From: Pochonia chlamydosporia 170 | Taxonomy: Eukaryota; Ascomycota; Sordariomycetes; Hypocreales; Clavicipitaceae | Reading direction: 5' to 3' | DNA: 64,000 nucleotides | NCBI RefSeq assembly: GCF_001653235.2 | Contig: NC_035791.1 | Span: 2,294,001 to 2,358,000 of the forward strand | Shown: piece after piece, positions 47,991 through 61,232 of the stretch | Position numbering within the stretch: position 1 is the first letter of the stretch | Layout of the letters: every line of letters begins with the position of its first letter | Notes under the pieces: model-generated | Database searches by the model: none | The model's input: the letters and a program-made list of their open reading frames with translations, nothing else | Told to the model about the DNA's origin: nothing | Made by a program: the position numbers and the translations under genes

Positions 47991-50410
47991 TGTATGGACA
48001 GCAATTCCGTGTTGTCTCACCCGAGACACTGAGTGTAAGGGTCTGTCTTTATTCGCAGTTTGAGTGGTTCGAAATTGCCCCGCAGGCTGGCTGCGAGGCG
48101 GATGAGAGCGACACAGACGCAGCAGGCCCGAGCGGACTCTCGAGATGAGAGGGGTTTGCTTCGTACAAAAGACGAAATACCTTCCTTTCAACACAAGAAA
48201 GGGAAAAAAGAGAAAGGAAACAGGCGAGGCGGGGAAAAAAAGGAAGTGGCAGCAGTGGCCAGAACGAGAAGAGGTTGAACAGGACAGGCCCTAGTTACCC
48301 AGTTCTTCGAAGACAGAAGAGGACTTGGCCAGGGGCAGGCCAGAGACAGGAACTCCTGACGTCCTGCGGAAACCTAGGTCAATCCAGGTCAACGGCGACA
48401 GGCACAAGCAAGGGACGGCGCAGCACTAGGCATGTAGCCTGAGCTGGTCTGGTCGGAACGGCGAATGGAGGAGACCAGGAACAGGCCGGACCGGGCCCGT
48501 TGGTGGTAGGTTAGCAAGTTTGAGCCAGGCTCTGAAGAGTACTTCTGCCGACACAGAACATCACGCCTCAAAGGTGGTACTCTTCGGTTCCTTCAGAGTC
48601 TTCCTGAATGTCAAGGGCAGCAGCTTGGTCGTATCACCCCACGAAGGACGTCGACGAATGCCAGCCAATAGCCGGACTATTGAAACTTGTGCCACGGCCA
48701 AGGTTGTCTCTGGTGCTCCTTACCAATACCAATACAACATGGATGTAGCTTTCTTCAAGTGGCGGAGGCGGCAGGAATCCATACTCATAGGTCCTCTGTG
48801 CTATTATAACAAAGGCACATTGTCTGACACGTTGAGATTGACGAACCACCCACACCAGCCCAGTGTCAGTTTCATCTGCTGGAGAATTTGTGAGCGGCCG
48901 TTGCATCAACATTTAGCTGCTTTGGCTGTTTCCTCTGTGGATGTACATATTGTACACTCCATACATGTTATACCGTCCAGTGCCTTAGCTCGTCACCACT
49001 TGAATAGTGCATTATTCTTGCAGTAGTCTTTGGGTAGAAGACGCCTCTGTGCTCGACAACTGGTGGGTTGACTTGTTCAGAGTCTGGCTAACGCCATCCA
49101 CCGCAAGCTGGCCAGCCTTGGCCACCACAAGTGAGTCGGGTATTTCTGGTCTGTGAGACCCCTGATCCACGAGAGTCCCCAGAAGCAAAAAAAAATTGGA
49201 CAGTCGCCTCACCACATCCCTGGAGGCTTTTTCCTCAAAGAGGCCAAGTCTGGTGGATTGCCAGCTCCGTCGCTCCAGGCACTGGGACGCGCCCTGGATA
49301 GTAGGCTAGACAAGGATTTCAAGCATGGGTGCAAGGATCCAAGAGGTTGACGTTGGCAATTGGGAAGAGGGGTTGGGCCGGGGCCAGGATGACGATGGAC
49401 TGGCTTTCTTGGTGGCGAAGCTGCATGAAGTGTTCGACGAGGTCTGGACAGAATTCGCAGTAGAAGAGAAGAAACTTCCAGGGCGATACTGGAAACAGGT
49501 AGTAGGGGCATCGAATAGCCTCTTGTGAATCTCGGTAGAATATTGAATCGTATGGCATTGATGGCGCAGTAGGTGGCTGCCGGCTGATGTCGTTGCACCC
49601 AGACCATACCTTGGACGGTCTTTCGTGCTAACTCTGAGACCTTGGTGCCCGTTGCGAAGCTGCGGACGTATGTGCTCCGTATGCAGGCTGTACTTTTCTT
49701 TTTGGCGCTGTTGGGGAGTGATTGAAGCAAGTGGTAATAAGAATCTCGTCAATCGAGCTGAAGATTTCGGTCACGGCCGCAGGACAGAGACCAAACTCCT
49801 GCCATGCTTCATGGAAAATCGCGGTTTTGATACGTGGATATTTTTGCATGCAACTGCAACTGCCTTCACTCTGCTTGAGAAAACATGCAATGCTCCTTCC
49901 CAAATACATGCGTTGCCCGTTCGGACTCGCCATTGGTCGTGCACAGAAACATTCGATTTCTACAAGGAATATGTACTGTTGCACTCGGCACTCCGCACTT
50001 GAGTGCCAATATGGCTTTTTGTCTCATGAGCATTCATTGCCAGCCAATCCAGTCTATTTGCCAGCCCAGGCATCATTGGCTTTGTTATGAAATTGGCATC
50101 AAAATCATGCCGAGCTAATTACTGTAATCTCTCTAATGACGTTTCGAAAATAAACGCCGTTTGCAAGCCCACGGCAAGCATTGACAGACAAGGCCATGTC
50201 ATGCAGTTCAGAAACTAGGAATCGAGAGCACAATGAATCGTCATGTGGGTATTCACTCCATCCATGATATGGCGACGAACTAACTGGCAAGACTGGCTGG
50301 TTGATTTTGCGTCACAAGAGATTGTGCTCCTGCAGCCACCCCTGGAGCAATCCTGAGACCTGCATAAGTGCCTTTTTGCACCACGAGTATGGAAACACAA
50401 CGAGCACGAC

Positions 50411-50419
50411 TACGGAGTA
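50411..50419 (+). repeat. TACGGAGTA word, copy 2
   Basis: An exact nonamer within the gene-poor stretch. Confidence 0.7.
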
Positions 50420-53400
50420 TCACTACTGGCTGTTACGATGATCGACAATGCATTGTGGCACACATTATGAAATCGACCGCACTATCTGTGGTTTCCAGCC
50501 AGTGTGTCTCGCCTTGAGAGGGCAATCCCCACGGCCTGTTCAATCAGGGTACCGAATACGGAGCACATCGTTCGTCAAATCCCCCAAGTTTTGCTTTCTG
50601 TGCTGCGTCTACACAATCCTGAATATCGAGGGATGTTGATAACAAAATTGGCCATGCTCGCAATTACCCAGCAAAGGCTTCAGTGGCATGTTCCTAACAA
50701 CTAGCCAGCCCGGCACAGTCGCTTCTAGCAACAGCTAGTGCAGATTTCCCGCAAATCCATTACTTCTCCAAGGGCCAGCATACTCGGTTGTAAAAATACA
50801 CCGCAGTGTTCGATAAGAAAGACTGCACAAACCCCAAGCTGTTTATTCACAGGGTCACTGTCCATGAGGGAAATCCGTTACGCTCTTATATTCCATAAAA
50901 TATGCGTTTATTTGTTGCGCCAAAACTACGCCCCTTCCCCCGGAACAGAGTTGCCATCTGTGTTACACTCGGTTCATCTGGATAATATCTCAACCACCAA
51001 CAACAGGCCAAGCCAAGTCCTAGTGACATTCGCCATTTCCTTCGGCCGAGAGTAGTGGCATACAACCGGCCGCGTCGCTTTGGTGAGTTCCTGAATTGAG
51101 ACACCGCGAACACCGTTCACGAAGCATTTCCACAGAAGCCAGTGGTCATCTTGTTCCCAGCAAGGCAGGTGCTTGTTGTAGCTAACCCTCAATGAGTCTC
51201 AATCCTTGTGCACAGCGCTTGACTGGGGTCCGGGATGGGCTCACATACAATTACATTTTTGCAAAGACAAAAAGCCAAGCCAAGTAAGGCTGTTCATAAA
51301 CCTACAGGCAAGAGTACACAACCTCTCGCTCAGAGCTATTCATGACACTTGACAGTAGAATTGGCTAATCGTGGTGATGACTTCACGATTTACGTCACCA
51401 TGGGACGTTTGCTTCAACCCCAGCAAACAGAGATCCTTGTCGTTGCTTCCCATATTATATGATGTCCAAATGCCACTTAGGTGCATCCTGATGCGAGGAA
51501 GCATGCTCATTAACATGTGGCTCTTGTTAGAGGGCTTTCTTCGTGCTAGTGATGGATTCACCAAAGCCTAAGCTAGCTAGCTAGGTATGTATACTAAGAC
51601 AGCTTGCAGGTATCCTCCCTCCCCCTCGCCCTTTCTGGAAGAAATCCTTTCTCACAAAGGTGTTGGCAAGTCAAATCTCTTGCAGGTGCTCATGAGGGAC
51701 TCTTGGGCACCACAGGCAATCATGGCCAGAGCTTCCTCTCCGTGGCTCTAGTTCCATAAAGCTTCGATGACAAGGATGTCAGGTGGGACACGCCACACCC
51801 GCCTCAAAATTGTGCTGAGGATTCTCCAAACCATCCAACTCGTCCCATGCTCACTAATGCATTAAAGTGATTTAACTCGAAATAGCATCAGAAGTCGACG
51901 AAGATGGTCACGGATCTTCATGCGGGGTACCGCAAGAGGGCATCGTTTCGGTGGCTTCGCGATTCACTTCCCGACGAGGCATCAGGGAAGAGTGTGGCAG
52001 CCGCCTTGTCTTTATGCAGCTTTTGCAGCCCTTGTGACGCCAAACAATCACTTTGGCCTTGTTTGCCTGGAGTTTGCGCACTATCCCAAGCCATGTGCCG
52101 TTGGCGTGCGTCAGCCTGTCCTCCGGGAGTCTTCTTCGGGCAAATGCAACCTCTATCTTGTTGTCACTTGGCCATCATATCAAACTTGTGGCGGCAGACT
52201 ATCGAGCCCCAGTGCTAAGTTCAGCCTTGGTGACAAGAGATATGAGGGACAGGTGCAATCCCGGACATTGCACCTTTTCGAGTGAGCCAAACCAGCTCCA
52301 AACCAGCTCAGATGGGTAGCTGGTCATGTTGACCTATGCCAAGGTGGATTAGGTGATGCGATGACCAGTGAGAAACCTGGAGCAGCCCAATCCAAGCCAC
52401 CAGGTCCGGTGCATCACAGCCTGTGGTGATTTGGACAAGTCCTGAAACAATACATGTTCTCAAACTTCAAGCTGCCCGGCACCGAGAGTCATTGACCACA
52501 ATTTGAACCGAACTTCTTCACACGCCCCACTGTGGCCAGCCAACTGACTTCAGTATTCTGCTCCAGGCACAAGGACCCTCAGAGCTTCTCACACGGCCGA
52601 GTTCTCTGCTTGGACGATGTTTCCGAACCTGAAGCATGATTTGGAAAACGAAAGTGTCCGGCATGAAGGATGGCTTCTACATCGGAAATACCATTGCTTG
52701 CGAGTCAGTTCCTGGGCGGAACGACGGTTACGTTAAACACGGACCGATGCGAGTTGCACGCGACTCAGGCTCGTCATTACACACAGGACTTTGATGCACG
52801 AATTTGTCCGTCAAATGGGCTGCAAGGCAAAGTCACAAACCGAGTGCAAGAAGCTTTGTTTGTCTGTTTGTTTGATTCATGCGTATCCAAGTGTCCCAGC
52901 TCTCCAGACACAATTAGGATACCGTGGTGATTCGCAAGTCGTCCAACTCGACAAGGGATCAAAGACTCCCAGCTACCTTACCCATGTGTTGGCCATAGCT
53001 GGAATGTCTCAGCCACTGATTGTTGTTGACAATCAATCATCAATGTTGGAGAAATCTTAGCGAGTGACACTGGGAACCGATGGAACTCTTTCCTATTGGA
53101 CCTCCGCCGACCGTTGACTTGATGGCGCACTTCATTTCTGAAGAGTGTTCAACCGGGGACCGTGCATTTCGTTGTCCAAGGCTACTGGTCAACTCGACTC
53201 ACAAATGTTGATTCTGAGGCAACAAATCCTCTAATACACATGCAGGGAATCAACACCCAATGGGTTATGCTAGGTCCATCTTCTGAGTCGGTTTCTGGAA
53301 TATGAAAGCTTATCACTACAACGTAGTCTCAATTCAGCGTTGGCTCGCCCACTTGCACAAAGCGCGTTCCAGCGCTCTGCCCGGGACAAGGGCCAGGACC

Positions 53401-53524
53401 AGGTGTCATTGAAATCTGACAGGGTTGTTGAGGTCACTCGATCTGCCACATGTCGCCAACGATGGAGCCTTGATGAGTATTTCCTCGCCTGTTGTTTTAT
53501 TGCGTGGAGTAATTCCGTTTGCTG

Positions 53525-53533
53525 TACGGAGTA
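53525..53533 (+). repeat. TACGGAGTA word, copy 3
   Basis: An exact nonamer; the next copy is only 326 bases downstream. Confidence 0.7.
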
Positions 53534-53850
53534 TTACGCAGCGCTCCGTGCTCATCTAGGATTCCTTGAATATTATCGATATTAATAGACCATTTGGATG
53601 AGAATATTGGTCCAAGGCTGGCCGTGACCACTATACACGGCCCGCGTGAAGACACTGTGGTCAACAGCAGTTCAAATATTCACGGCCTGGCGAGAAGGTC
53701 GGCATTCTTCCGTTTACGGCCAGCCAGCTATATCCGCACGATGTCTGCTTGTCCTCCCTTCTTCCCGCGGCCAAGTCAAATCCGTATCGCTTTTGGTACT
53801 GTTCAGGATTTTGTCGTCATGAATAGCTTCTGTGGGGAAGTGAAGGTATG

Positions 53851-53859
53851 TACGGAGTA
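53851..53859 (+). repeat. TACGGAGTA word, copy 4
   Basis: An exact nonamer followed by CCTTG. Confidence 0.7.
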
Positions 53860-54615
53860 CCTTGTCAGGAGAATTGTAAGTCATCCCCAGATTAATTAGA
53901 CATGTTATTGCATTGAAATGCTGATCGCCTGCGGATGGGGTTCCTGACAGTGCGAGGGATATCCTTGGAGCAAGAAACTCCGATCGTCCGGAGCTGGTCG
54001 AGATATGTAAGCAAGCCAAAACGTGGCCAACTCGATTCATTTTCAAATTTGCCGTTGGTTTTTCATGCGCCACGTGTGATGGCGTTGGCACGGACGTGGA
54101 CTCACAGACCTCGTGGAGAGTCAATGACAGCCCTTTTGCCACCGCAATTTACAGTGCATGCATGGATCAACGCAGTCAAGGGTAGGTAAGCCACAAGTCT
54201 GGGGACATCGGGCTGTTTTAGAAGGAAGATGCTGCAGATATGTTTCGACAGGATTTGGGATGACCCGTCTTATGTGCCGGGTTTCGATGCTGCACAGAGT
54301 GCCTCAGAATGAACTGCGAGAGTGTATTTCTGGAGCACGGTAAATGACCACTGACAAGCTATGCCATCCCCACGTTTACGATGCCCTGTCCGAAACATAA
54401 TCTTCATGTTGAACGAAAATAACAGCTTGATTCGATCGATTCATCCCCTCGTCCAGCAACGACTGACAAAACAATACAACATATAGGGTAAGCACATCTC
54501 GAGAACTTCGGAACCCAAACAAATATTCGCTGGACTTTTTCTTTCCAAATTCAAACCAGGCCATGTATAAATAAACAAATGAAACTGAATCGTAAAATCC
54601 CCCAAACCAAGCGCA

Positions 54616-55463
54616 TTATCTCTTAAAGAATCCAGATCCCGCCTTCACAGGGGCCCTACCCCTCCTCAGCAACAAATCCTTAGAACTCTTAGAATGCTTC
54701 TTCGCCTTTGGCGCCAACCTCTCATCCACCTTCTTAGACACCCTATAGAGCGTAGACCCAATAACCTCATCCCTCGGCCCTCTCCCATCCTTCGCCATGC
54801 GCTTCTCAATCCCAGAAACATTCCTCTTGCGAGGTCTATCCCCAGCAGAAGACTCCATCTCCTCCTCCTCACTTTCCGAGTCGGTCAAAAACTCAGCCGG
54901 CAAAAGACTAGGAACGTCGAACTTAGCACGTTTCCTGCCAGTCTGCTGCCTCGGCACCACGACCTCCGTAGGTTCGGCCTCCTTTCGCTCCGCAGCCTGC
55001 TGCTTGAAGAGGGCGTCTCGTTGCTGGCGCTTCTTCTTCTCGGCTGCCGCTTGTCTAGTACATTGTTAGTCAGCTGTAAACACACTCTGCTGGAAGAGAC
55101 GTACTCTTGCGCTGCCTTCTTCTCCGCCTGTGCAGACTTCTTCATCTCATCGGCTACTTTGGCCGTGGACACCGCCTCAGGAGCTTCATCACTATCACTG
55201 TCCTCCTGCTCTACCGGCTCCGAGGCCACGGTGGGTTTAGGGGTAGGAACGACAATCTCCTTGTCCGCATTGCCGTCGTCGTCAAAGGTGATGATGTTGC
55301 TCTTGCTCTTGCCGGGTGTTTCCGCTTCTGGACCGTCGTCTTTTGACCGTACGGGCAGTTTCTTCTGACGCTTGGTGGCGCTGGTGGGTGTCGGGGGTTC
55401 TGGCTCGCCATTCTCAAGCGCCGCTTGGACTAGGGCTTTGCGTTTACGGGTTTCCACGGGCAT
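54616..55463 (-). CDS. U3 snoRNA-associated protein, UTP16-like
   Basis: Exons complement(54616..55054, 55105..55463) give 265 residues. This is a highly charged nucleolar-type protein. It starts MPVETRKRKALVQAALENG, then has a basic block (KRQKKLPVRSK), an acidic region (EQEDSDSDEAPEA, about 92-104) and a Lys/Gln/Ala coiled coil (KKAAQEQAAAEKKKRQQRDA) that spans the splice. The conserved C-terminal block contains GSTLYRVSKKVDERLAPKAK and ends in VKAGSGFFKR, a pattern typical of the U3_snoRNA_assoc (Utp16/Bud21) family. Utp16 acts in the small-subunit processome on 18S rRNA precursors. It is divergent from the TPR-like gene by 533 bases. Confidence 0.82.
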
Positions 55464-55996
55464 TGTCGTGGGATTGAGTGAGAGGTTCACTGAGATTGTT
55501 GGTGTGCAGGATTTGGCAGTGAGGTGAGTCGTTTGAGGCGTCTGGATAATTTACAAGGGTGGTATATGCGTATTAGATATACCACAACGAAAGTTGTCTC
55601 TTGGAGGTGTATATGGTGGAATTGTCTTGTGATGAAGATACTGTGAATATGAAGGCTTGACTTTTTTGATATCGAAAAAAATTTAGTGGGTCGGATCGTC
55701 TCAGTGAAGTTTGGTGCTTGTGTGATTTGGTGCCTGTGATTGGCTGGTGGGTTGCGGGACGGGACTGTATCACCTTTCTCCTGTGTTAGACATCAATTGG
55801 TCTTCTTAAATTGAGCCTCATGCTGCCGTTGATAAAGTTCGACCGTCGTTTCACTTTTGCCATCGACTGCCTACCACAGTGCTAATTTTCAGAGAATTTA
55901 CGACTTTTCGTTACAGAAAGCGCGATAATTGAACTGTTAGCGACTGATCAACCGCAAATCAGTCTTCCACCAGCAAACATCCAAGTCCAATTCAAC
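55464..55996. promoter_or_regulatory. Divergent promoter, UTP16-like and TPR-like genes
   Basis: These 533 bases lie between two divergent start codons. An A-rich tract occurs near 55675. No specific site was recognised. Confidence 0.5.
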
Positions 55997-57048
55997 ATGG
56001 CTGCAAGGCGAATTGCACCGCCATGCGCGCCCATCAGCAGATTAAGCTTCCCAAGATCTCACCCATCCTCTCATATACAACCGCGACATCACAAAACCAC
56101 ACTCACAATACAAAGGCCCCCTCAAAGGTCATTCGCCTCTCCGCGCAAAGCCCCCTCCAACACCGAAATCTTCTCACTATCAGAAATCCCAGCTAGCTCC
56201 TTCGAAGCCGTCATCTCCCGCAACGGCAACTCATTCCAGGCCCTCAAACCAGAAGAATACTACGCCGTAGCCCAAAGGTTCTCAGAAGCAATTCACCGCG
56301 GGTCCTCCCCGTGGACAGCCTCACTCACAGGCAGTATGTTTCCTCCTTCATCTCGCTTCATCCACAACAACCAACTAACACACCACCAGAAGATGCGATT
56401 CCAGCAGAAACACTACACCAAGTAGCATGTATCATGCGCCAAATCACAGGTCCCCGAAGCGCAGACGCCTTCGCCACGGCCCTGTGGTCAACAGCCTCGG
56501 AGATGGGCTACCGGCCGTCCACGCTCTCTCTCGCAAGGCAGCTCATCCGATCAGGGGCGTATAGTCGTATCCCACAGCTGCGGAGGGTGGAAGCCCGTTT
56601 TAAGGGTCTGGTGTCTACGGGGAAGGATGCGGATGCGCTGACTGCAGAAGGAGAATTGCTGTTTGAGCAGGGGCGGTTCGAAGCCGCGGCCACGGCATTG
56701 AACAAGGCGTTGAAGATGGGCGAGTTTGAATGGCGGCCGTATTGCGAATTGTGTCTAGGGAGGGCGTACATACGATTGGGAAAAGTTGATGAAGCGAGGG
56801 GTTTGTTTCAAAAGTTGGCGGAGGAAGGGGCTGTTGAGGCGGATATGGAGCTGGGTGAGATGCTGAGGGAGAGTGATGGGGATGGAGCGCGGCAGAGGAT
56901 GTTTACTGCTGCTTGTAATGGGAGGAGGGATATGTTTACGCGTCTTTCGGAAATGGAGTTGGAGAGGGATGGCGAGAAGAGCGTTGAGGAGAGAAGATTG
57001 TGGGCTTTGGAGTGGTCGAAACTTGCAGATGGGAGGGTTGAATATTGA
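55997..57048 (+). CDS. TPR-like mitochondrial protein of unknown function
   Basis: Exons 55997..56333 and 56390..57048 give 331 residues. The N-terminus (MAARRIAPPCAPISRLSFPR, then QRPPQRSFASPRK) is rich in Arg and Ser with no acidic residue in the first 50 or so, a strong mitochondrial presequence. Tetratricopeptide-like helices occupy about 180-280, with AEGELLFEQGRFEAAATALN and YCELCLGRAYIRLGKVDEAR as consecutive repeats. They are followed by a Sel1-like helix pair. I do not recognise a named family. The 56-nt intron preserves frame (TG-K-DAIPAETL). Its stop lies 76 bases from that of the opposing photolyase gene. Confidence 0.82.
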
Positions 57049-57124
57049 GCAAAGCATCAAATTGTTTTTGGGAGTATTACAATGTTTACCTGTATACCAA
57101 GCGATTGCACTATATACAACAAAC

Positions 57125-59042
57125 CTACGTCTTTTGTTTCTTCACACTTGCCTTTGAAGCGTCCTTCCTCCCTCTCTTCTCACCCACATCCTCATCTCCC
57201 TCATCCGCATTCGCCCCATCATCACTCTCACTTCCAATCCTCTCCATCATCTCCCCTGCATCATCACCAAACAATTCCCTCCACGACCCATCCATCACCC
57301 TCTCATCATCCCCGTACAACCCAACCCCATACGCCTTCTTCATGGCATTAATACAAATCTCCCTCCTCTTGCCAAAGTCAAACATCGGCTTCGGATACGT
57401 GCCCCCTTCCCTATCCCCCAATCCATCCCTCGTCACCCTCACGCCCGCCTTCTTCTGATCCTGAATCGGCGCTTTCCACGGCTCATATATATACTTTGCA
57501 TCTAGATCCTTCAGCTCCGGCACCCATTTACGGATCAAATCCCCATTCTTATCCCACTTCTGACCAAACGAAACGGGGCTATAGCACCGAAAGTACTGTG
57601 AGAAAAACGCCGTGCACGACAACCACTGCCAGTTGCCTGCATTGCAGGCAGGTTCATGATCTATCAGATGCACTTCGAAGACTTCCGCACCTCTCTCCCA
57701 GTCGATGTAGCAGCCTCCCCGTGTGAGGAAACATGCCACGCTGTGCCGGCCGAGGTGGTGCATCCAGCCTGTGTGAATGAGCTGGCGCATGAGGGCGTCT
57801 ATCCAGGGGAATCCAGTGACGCCTTGCTTCCACCGCTGGAACCACTGCTCTGCTTCTTCGGAGTCAATCTTGTATTTGTCAGTTACGATACCCGTGCTCT
57901 TGTCCACTTCGGATGGTAGATGCCATGGGATGAAGCGGCAGTGCGCATTTCCAGCCGTTTGCGTGAAGTTTGCGCCAATGTCGGCTTGTGCTGCGAAATA
58001 CATGTCCCGAAAGATGAGTTGGCCTGTAAGACTGGTCGGGGGAGATGATGCTCCTTTGCCGTAGGATTCAACCACATCTTGGACTTGCCAGTAGAATTCT
58101 CTGACGGAGAGGGCGCCAAAGTGTAGAAACGGGGAGAGCAGTGTCGTCGATTGCGGTTCAAACTGCGCAGGACTGGTCTTTGGTTTCTCAAACGTAGCAG
58201 TATACTTTTTATCCTTTACGATATCCGCCAGATTCCTCAGCGCAATACTCTCGCCTCCTTTATACGGGGTCGTCGCCGGCGGAAAGCCAAGCTCCTCCAA
58301 CGTCTCGATTGCAAAATCCCCCTTCGGTCCAGCAATGCTCTTATACGAGGCGTCCTTCTTGGTCCTCATCTCGGAATTCACATCAGGAGAGCCGCTTGGC
58401 ACATCCTGCTCAAAATCCAAGGGCATATCTCCGGGGTCAGGGAGCCTCTTTGGCGGCGGAATAGGCCGCGGCACGTCGCCAATCTTTTTCGCCGCAGAGA
58501 GTAACTGCGTCATGGACATGGTTGGTTTCCCGTCGTGCTTTGAAACTATCTCATCGCTGTCCCAGAGGGTTCTGCCGGCGCGGATGACAACTTCCACGCC
58601 AGTGTCCCGGGCTGCCTTTGCGACGACCGCATCGCGCTGGCGGGCGTATGCGTCTGTGTCCTTTTCAAAGACGAGATGCGTGACTTTCCAGGCTTTCAGA
58701 ATCTTGGGGAATAGAGTCTGCGGTGCTTCTCGGAGGACGAAGAGCTTAGACTTGGGGTTTAGTTTTGTGATGGATTTGGAGAGGTCGTTTTGGCAGTCCA
58801 ATCTACATCGGTTCCAGTCAGTAAAATATGAGATAACAAATCTATGGCTATGTATGTTTGGACACGCACAGAAACTGCCATCGATTAGTGCCTCCTCTTG
58901 CCCTGTACACATAATACGGATCCCATGTAAATATCGGCCACAAAACCTCCGGCTCCAGATCCAGCGCTGCCTTTAGCGCTGGAGAATCGTGAAGTCTGAG
59001 ATCTGTCCGAAACCAATAGATCACCCGTGGCTTCGTCATCAT
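57125..59042 (-). CDS. (6-4) photolyase / animal-type cryptochrome
   Basis: A blue-light flavoprotein that repairs UV (6-4) photoproducts or senses light. Exons complement(57125..58802, 58870..59042) give 616 residues. The N-terminal photolyase domain begins TKPRVIYWFRTDLRLHDSPA. The FAD domain contains LSPFLHFGALSVREFYW, GFPWIDALMRQL, HTGWMHHLGRHSVACFLTRG and CNAGNWQWLSCTAFF. The HHLxRHxVACFLTRG histidines mark the (6-4) class rather than CPD or DASH types. WVPELKDLDAKYIYEPWKAP is also a (6-4)-class block. The C-terminus is a lysine-rich, nuclear-localisation-like tail (KRGRKDASKASVKKQK). Two ATGs are adjacent; the outer is used. Fungal relatives include the CPH1/CRY1 proteins. Repair versus signalling cannot be decided from sequence. 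Confidence 0.94.
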
Positions 59043-61232
59043 AACAATCTTGGATCTTGTTTTCGACGCGCCTTTGTTATGTTTTGTATGTGTGGATGAA
59101 TGAGGACGTTTAGGGAGAGAATCGGTTTACATTGAGATTAAATCTCGCCTATCTGGTAGATTAAATTAAGTCAAGATTACGATCAGGCGGACACACGCGA
59201 AATGTGTGATTGAGACATGCTTTTCGGTAGACCATGAACTGGTTCCCAATTTTAAATTTTTTTTTTTGGTTCTCACTTGTGCAGTACAGTAGGTTACACT
59301 AAGCTGGTGTAAAAAGCAAGGATCGAAAAAGACAAGTCATGATGTCAGTGCTAGTGATGATCGAGCGGATCTCATCTGAGACATCAAAGGCGGAGAGATG
59401 GAAGCTTGGGCTTGAGCCGCAGGTCCACTTCTGCAGGTAGATACATAGCATAGATGCAAGGCAAGGTGCTTGCTTGCCTCTGGGGCCAAGACAAGCATAA
59501 TTGTAATTTGCGAGATTGAGATGAGCGCGAAAAGGGAGGGACGTGTGAAGCGATACAATCTATTCTCCAAAACAGATACTGAGGGATGGTGGATAGAATT
59601 GGTGAGATGGGCTTTCCGTCTTGCCATTGATACCTTGCCACGGATTGCGACAGCTCGGTGTAGCAGTTCGGGTCTGGGCCCGTCAATCGTGATCGGAAGA
59701 CGATCAGCCGATTTATCAGAACACGAAAATAGCATAGTAGCTGTTTGCGCGTGGCATTTGAGCTCTCGACTCGTCGAAATGGATTGTCATTTGCGGCTGG
59801 GACTGTCGCCGCCACTGCAGCCATGCATACGCCATATTGCAAAAGTCAGTCTGGAATTTGCTTGCTGACCAGTCGTCTAGTCCCCGTCTGTGCAGAAGAT
59901 ACATCTGAACTAGAGGCGCACATCATCCTCGTATCACGATGTGCCAGGGCCCATGGCCGTTGGAATCTGGAATCAGGAATGTCTACCCCTGGTCCGAATG
60001 GAACGTCATGCATTATCACACGTCCTCATTGGCGATATGATCATGAGAAGCCATGCCGGTCGTGGCGGTTGACGGGCTTATGTCCAGCTTTAAACAAAGG
60101 AATACTAAGAACAACGAGGCAATGTTGTCGCCGTTGGCTGTAATAAGCATTGCATCTGGCTTCAAGCCGCTGCCTCTGGTGAAATTACGATTCCTATTTT
60201 AGCTGCATAATGATCAGCAGGACACGACATCGAACTGGTTGGATCAGACCTTGGCTCATCCGCTGGAGCATCAGCATCAGCATCCACAAATGTCAAAACC
60301 CAGGTGTACCCTGCATCGTCCACCAGGTCAATTCCACTCAGCATAAGACGAGAAGCCAAGTGGCGGTTTAGTCACAGACTAATAACTCGGATGGAGACTG
60401 CAATTGAGTATTGTTGCCGTACAATGCAAACAGTGCTGTGTCAGTTTGATGTCAATATTGACAATCTGTGGAGACTCTGGTTGTTGACGCGCCTCGTTTC
60501 CTCCTCCAAGACATGTTCTCACTCTCAGCAGAGTAAACAATCGAACCCGACCCTCAGTGAGACATCATCATGAACTGGTTCTCAGTGTGGGGCAGGTATG
60601 TGCGAGATTGCAGCTCTCGGTCTTGAAGCTGTGAGAAAGCTCAACGAAGCATGTCTCGGCGTTAAATGAGGCTGACTGACAAATCATGGTGGTGTCGAAA
60701 GGCTCAACGGTACAATTTCACTAAAAGTCGTAATTTGGGAGAAACCAGATACTGTCTGTGCAGGTTCAATGTTGGCTAATAAGCCTTTTCGCACCATCAG
60801 CTCAGCCGGCTCTAGTTCAACTTCATCCCACCTTCAGGAACGCGTCGTGCTAAGCTAGCGACGCGTCAAGGAGGGGTTAATTTGTTTGAGTGCTGACATC
60901 TTCTCATCATTTCAGTGTCATAGCTCTTGGTGTGGTGAATGTGGTTTGTCGTCAAGGCAATTGAACCAAGAAGCAAGTATTTAAAAGGAGCCGCCAATTG
61001 ATGCTTTTGAACCAAGAAAATATTCAATGGGACATGAGGCCTGCTGCTGGTCGGACATAAAGTGACCAGTCTGGTGAGAAACACTTGACGACCAAAATAA
61101 TCAAGAAAATGGTCGCCAGGACAGGAACGAGACTGGAACTCACCGGGCAAACCTCGGCAGGTGGGCTGCCTCAACCTCAACCTCCATGGATGGTCTGCCA
61201 ACAAACTTCAAGATTGCTGACTGCAGCCACTA
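59043..61232. other. Intergenic, photolyase promoter side to the inverted-repeat element
   Basis: These 2.2 kb have no supported gene. A T-rich tract lies at 59254-59269. The final TA (61231-61232) is the target duplication of the adjoining element. Confidence 0.6.

Larger units (their letters stand above)
47073..54615. other. 7.5-kb stretch without recognisable genes
   Basis: Between the scaffold gene and UTP16, both minus-strand, there are dozens of open frames of 60-170 codons on both strands. None shows a family motif, a plausible splice pattern or a conserved start. Base composition is ordinary, not AT-eroded. Four of the five TACGGAGTA words in the window lie here. It may hold unrecognised lineage-specific genes, long non-coding RNAs or very old repeat debris. 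Confidence 0.55.

Noticed and set aside
48066..48080. GGTTCGAAAT as a tRNA B box
   Set aside because: No matching A box, acceptor stem or anticodon arm could be folded around it; the same holds for other TTCGA words.
53714..54142. 142-codon minus-strand frame in the gene-poor stretch
   Set aside because: No recognisable motif, and it carries random-looking composition.
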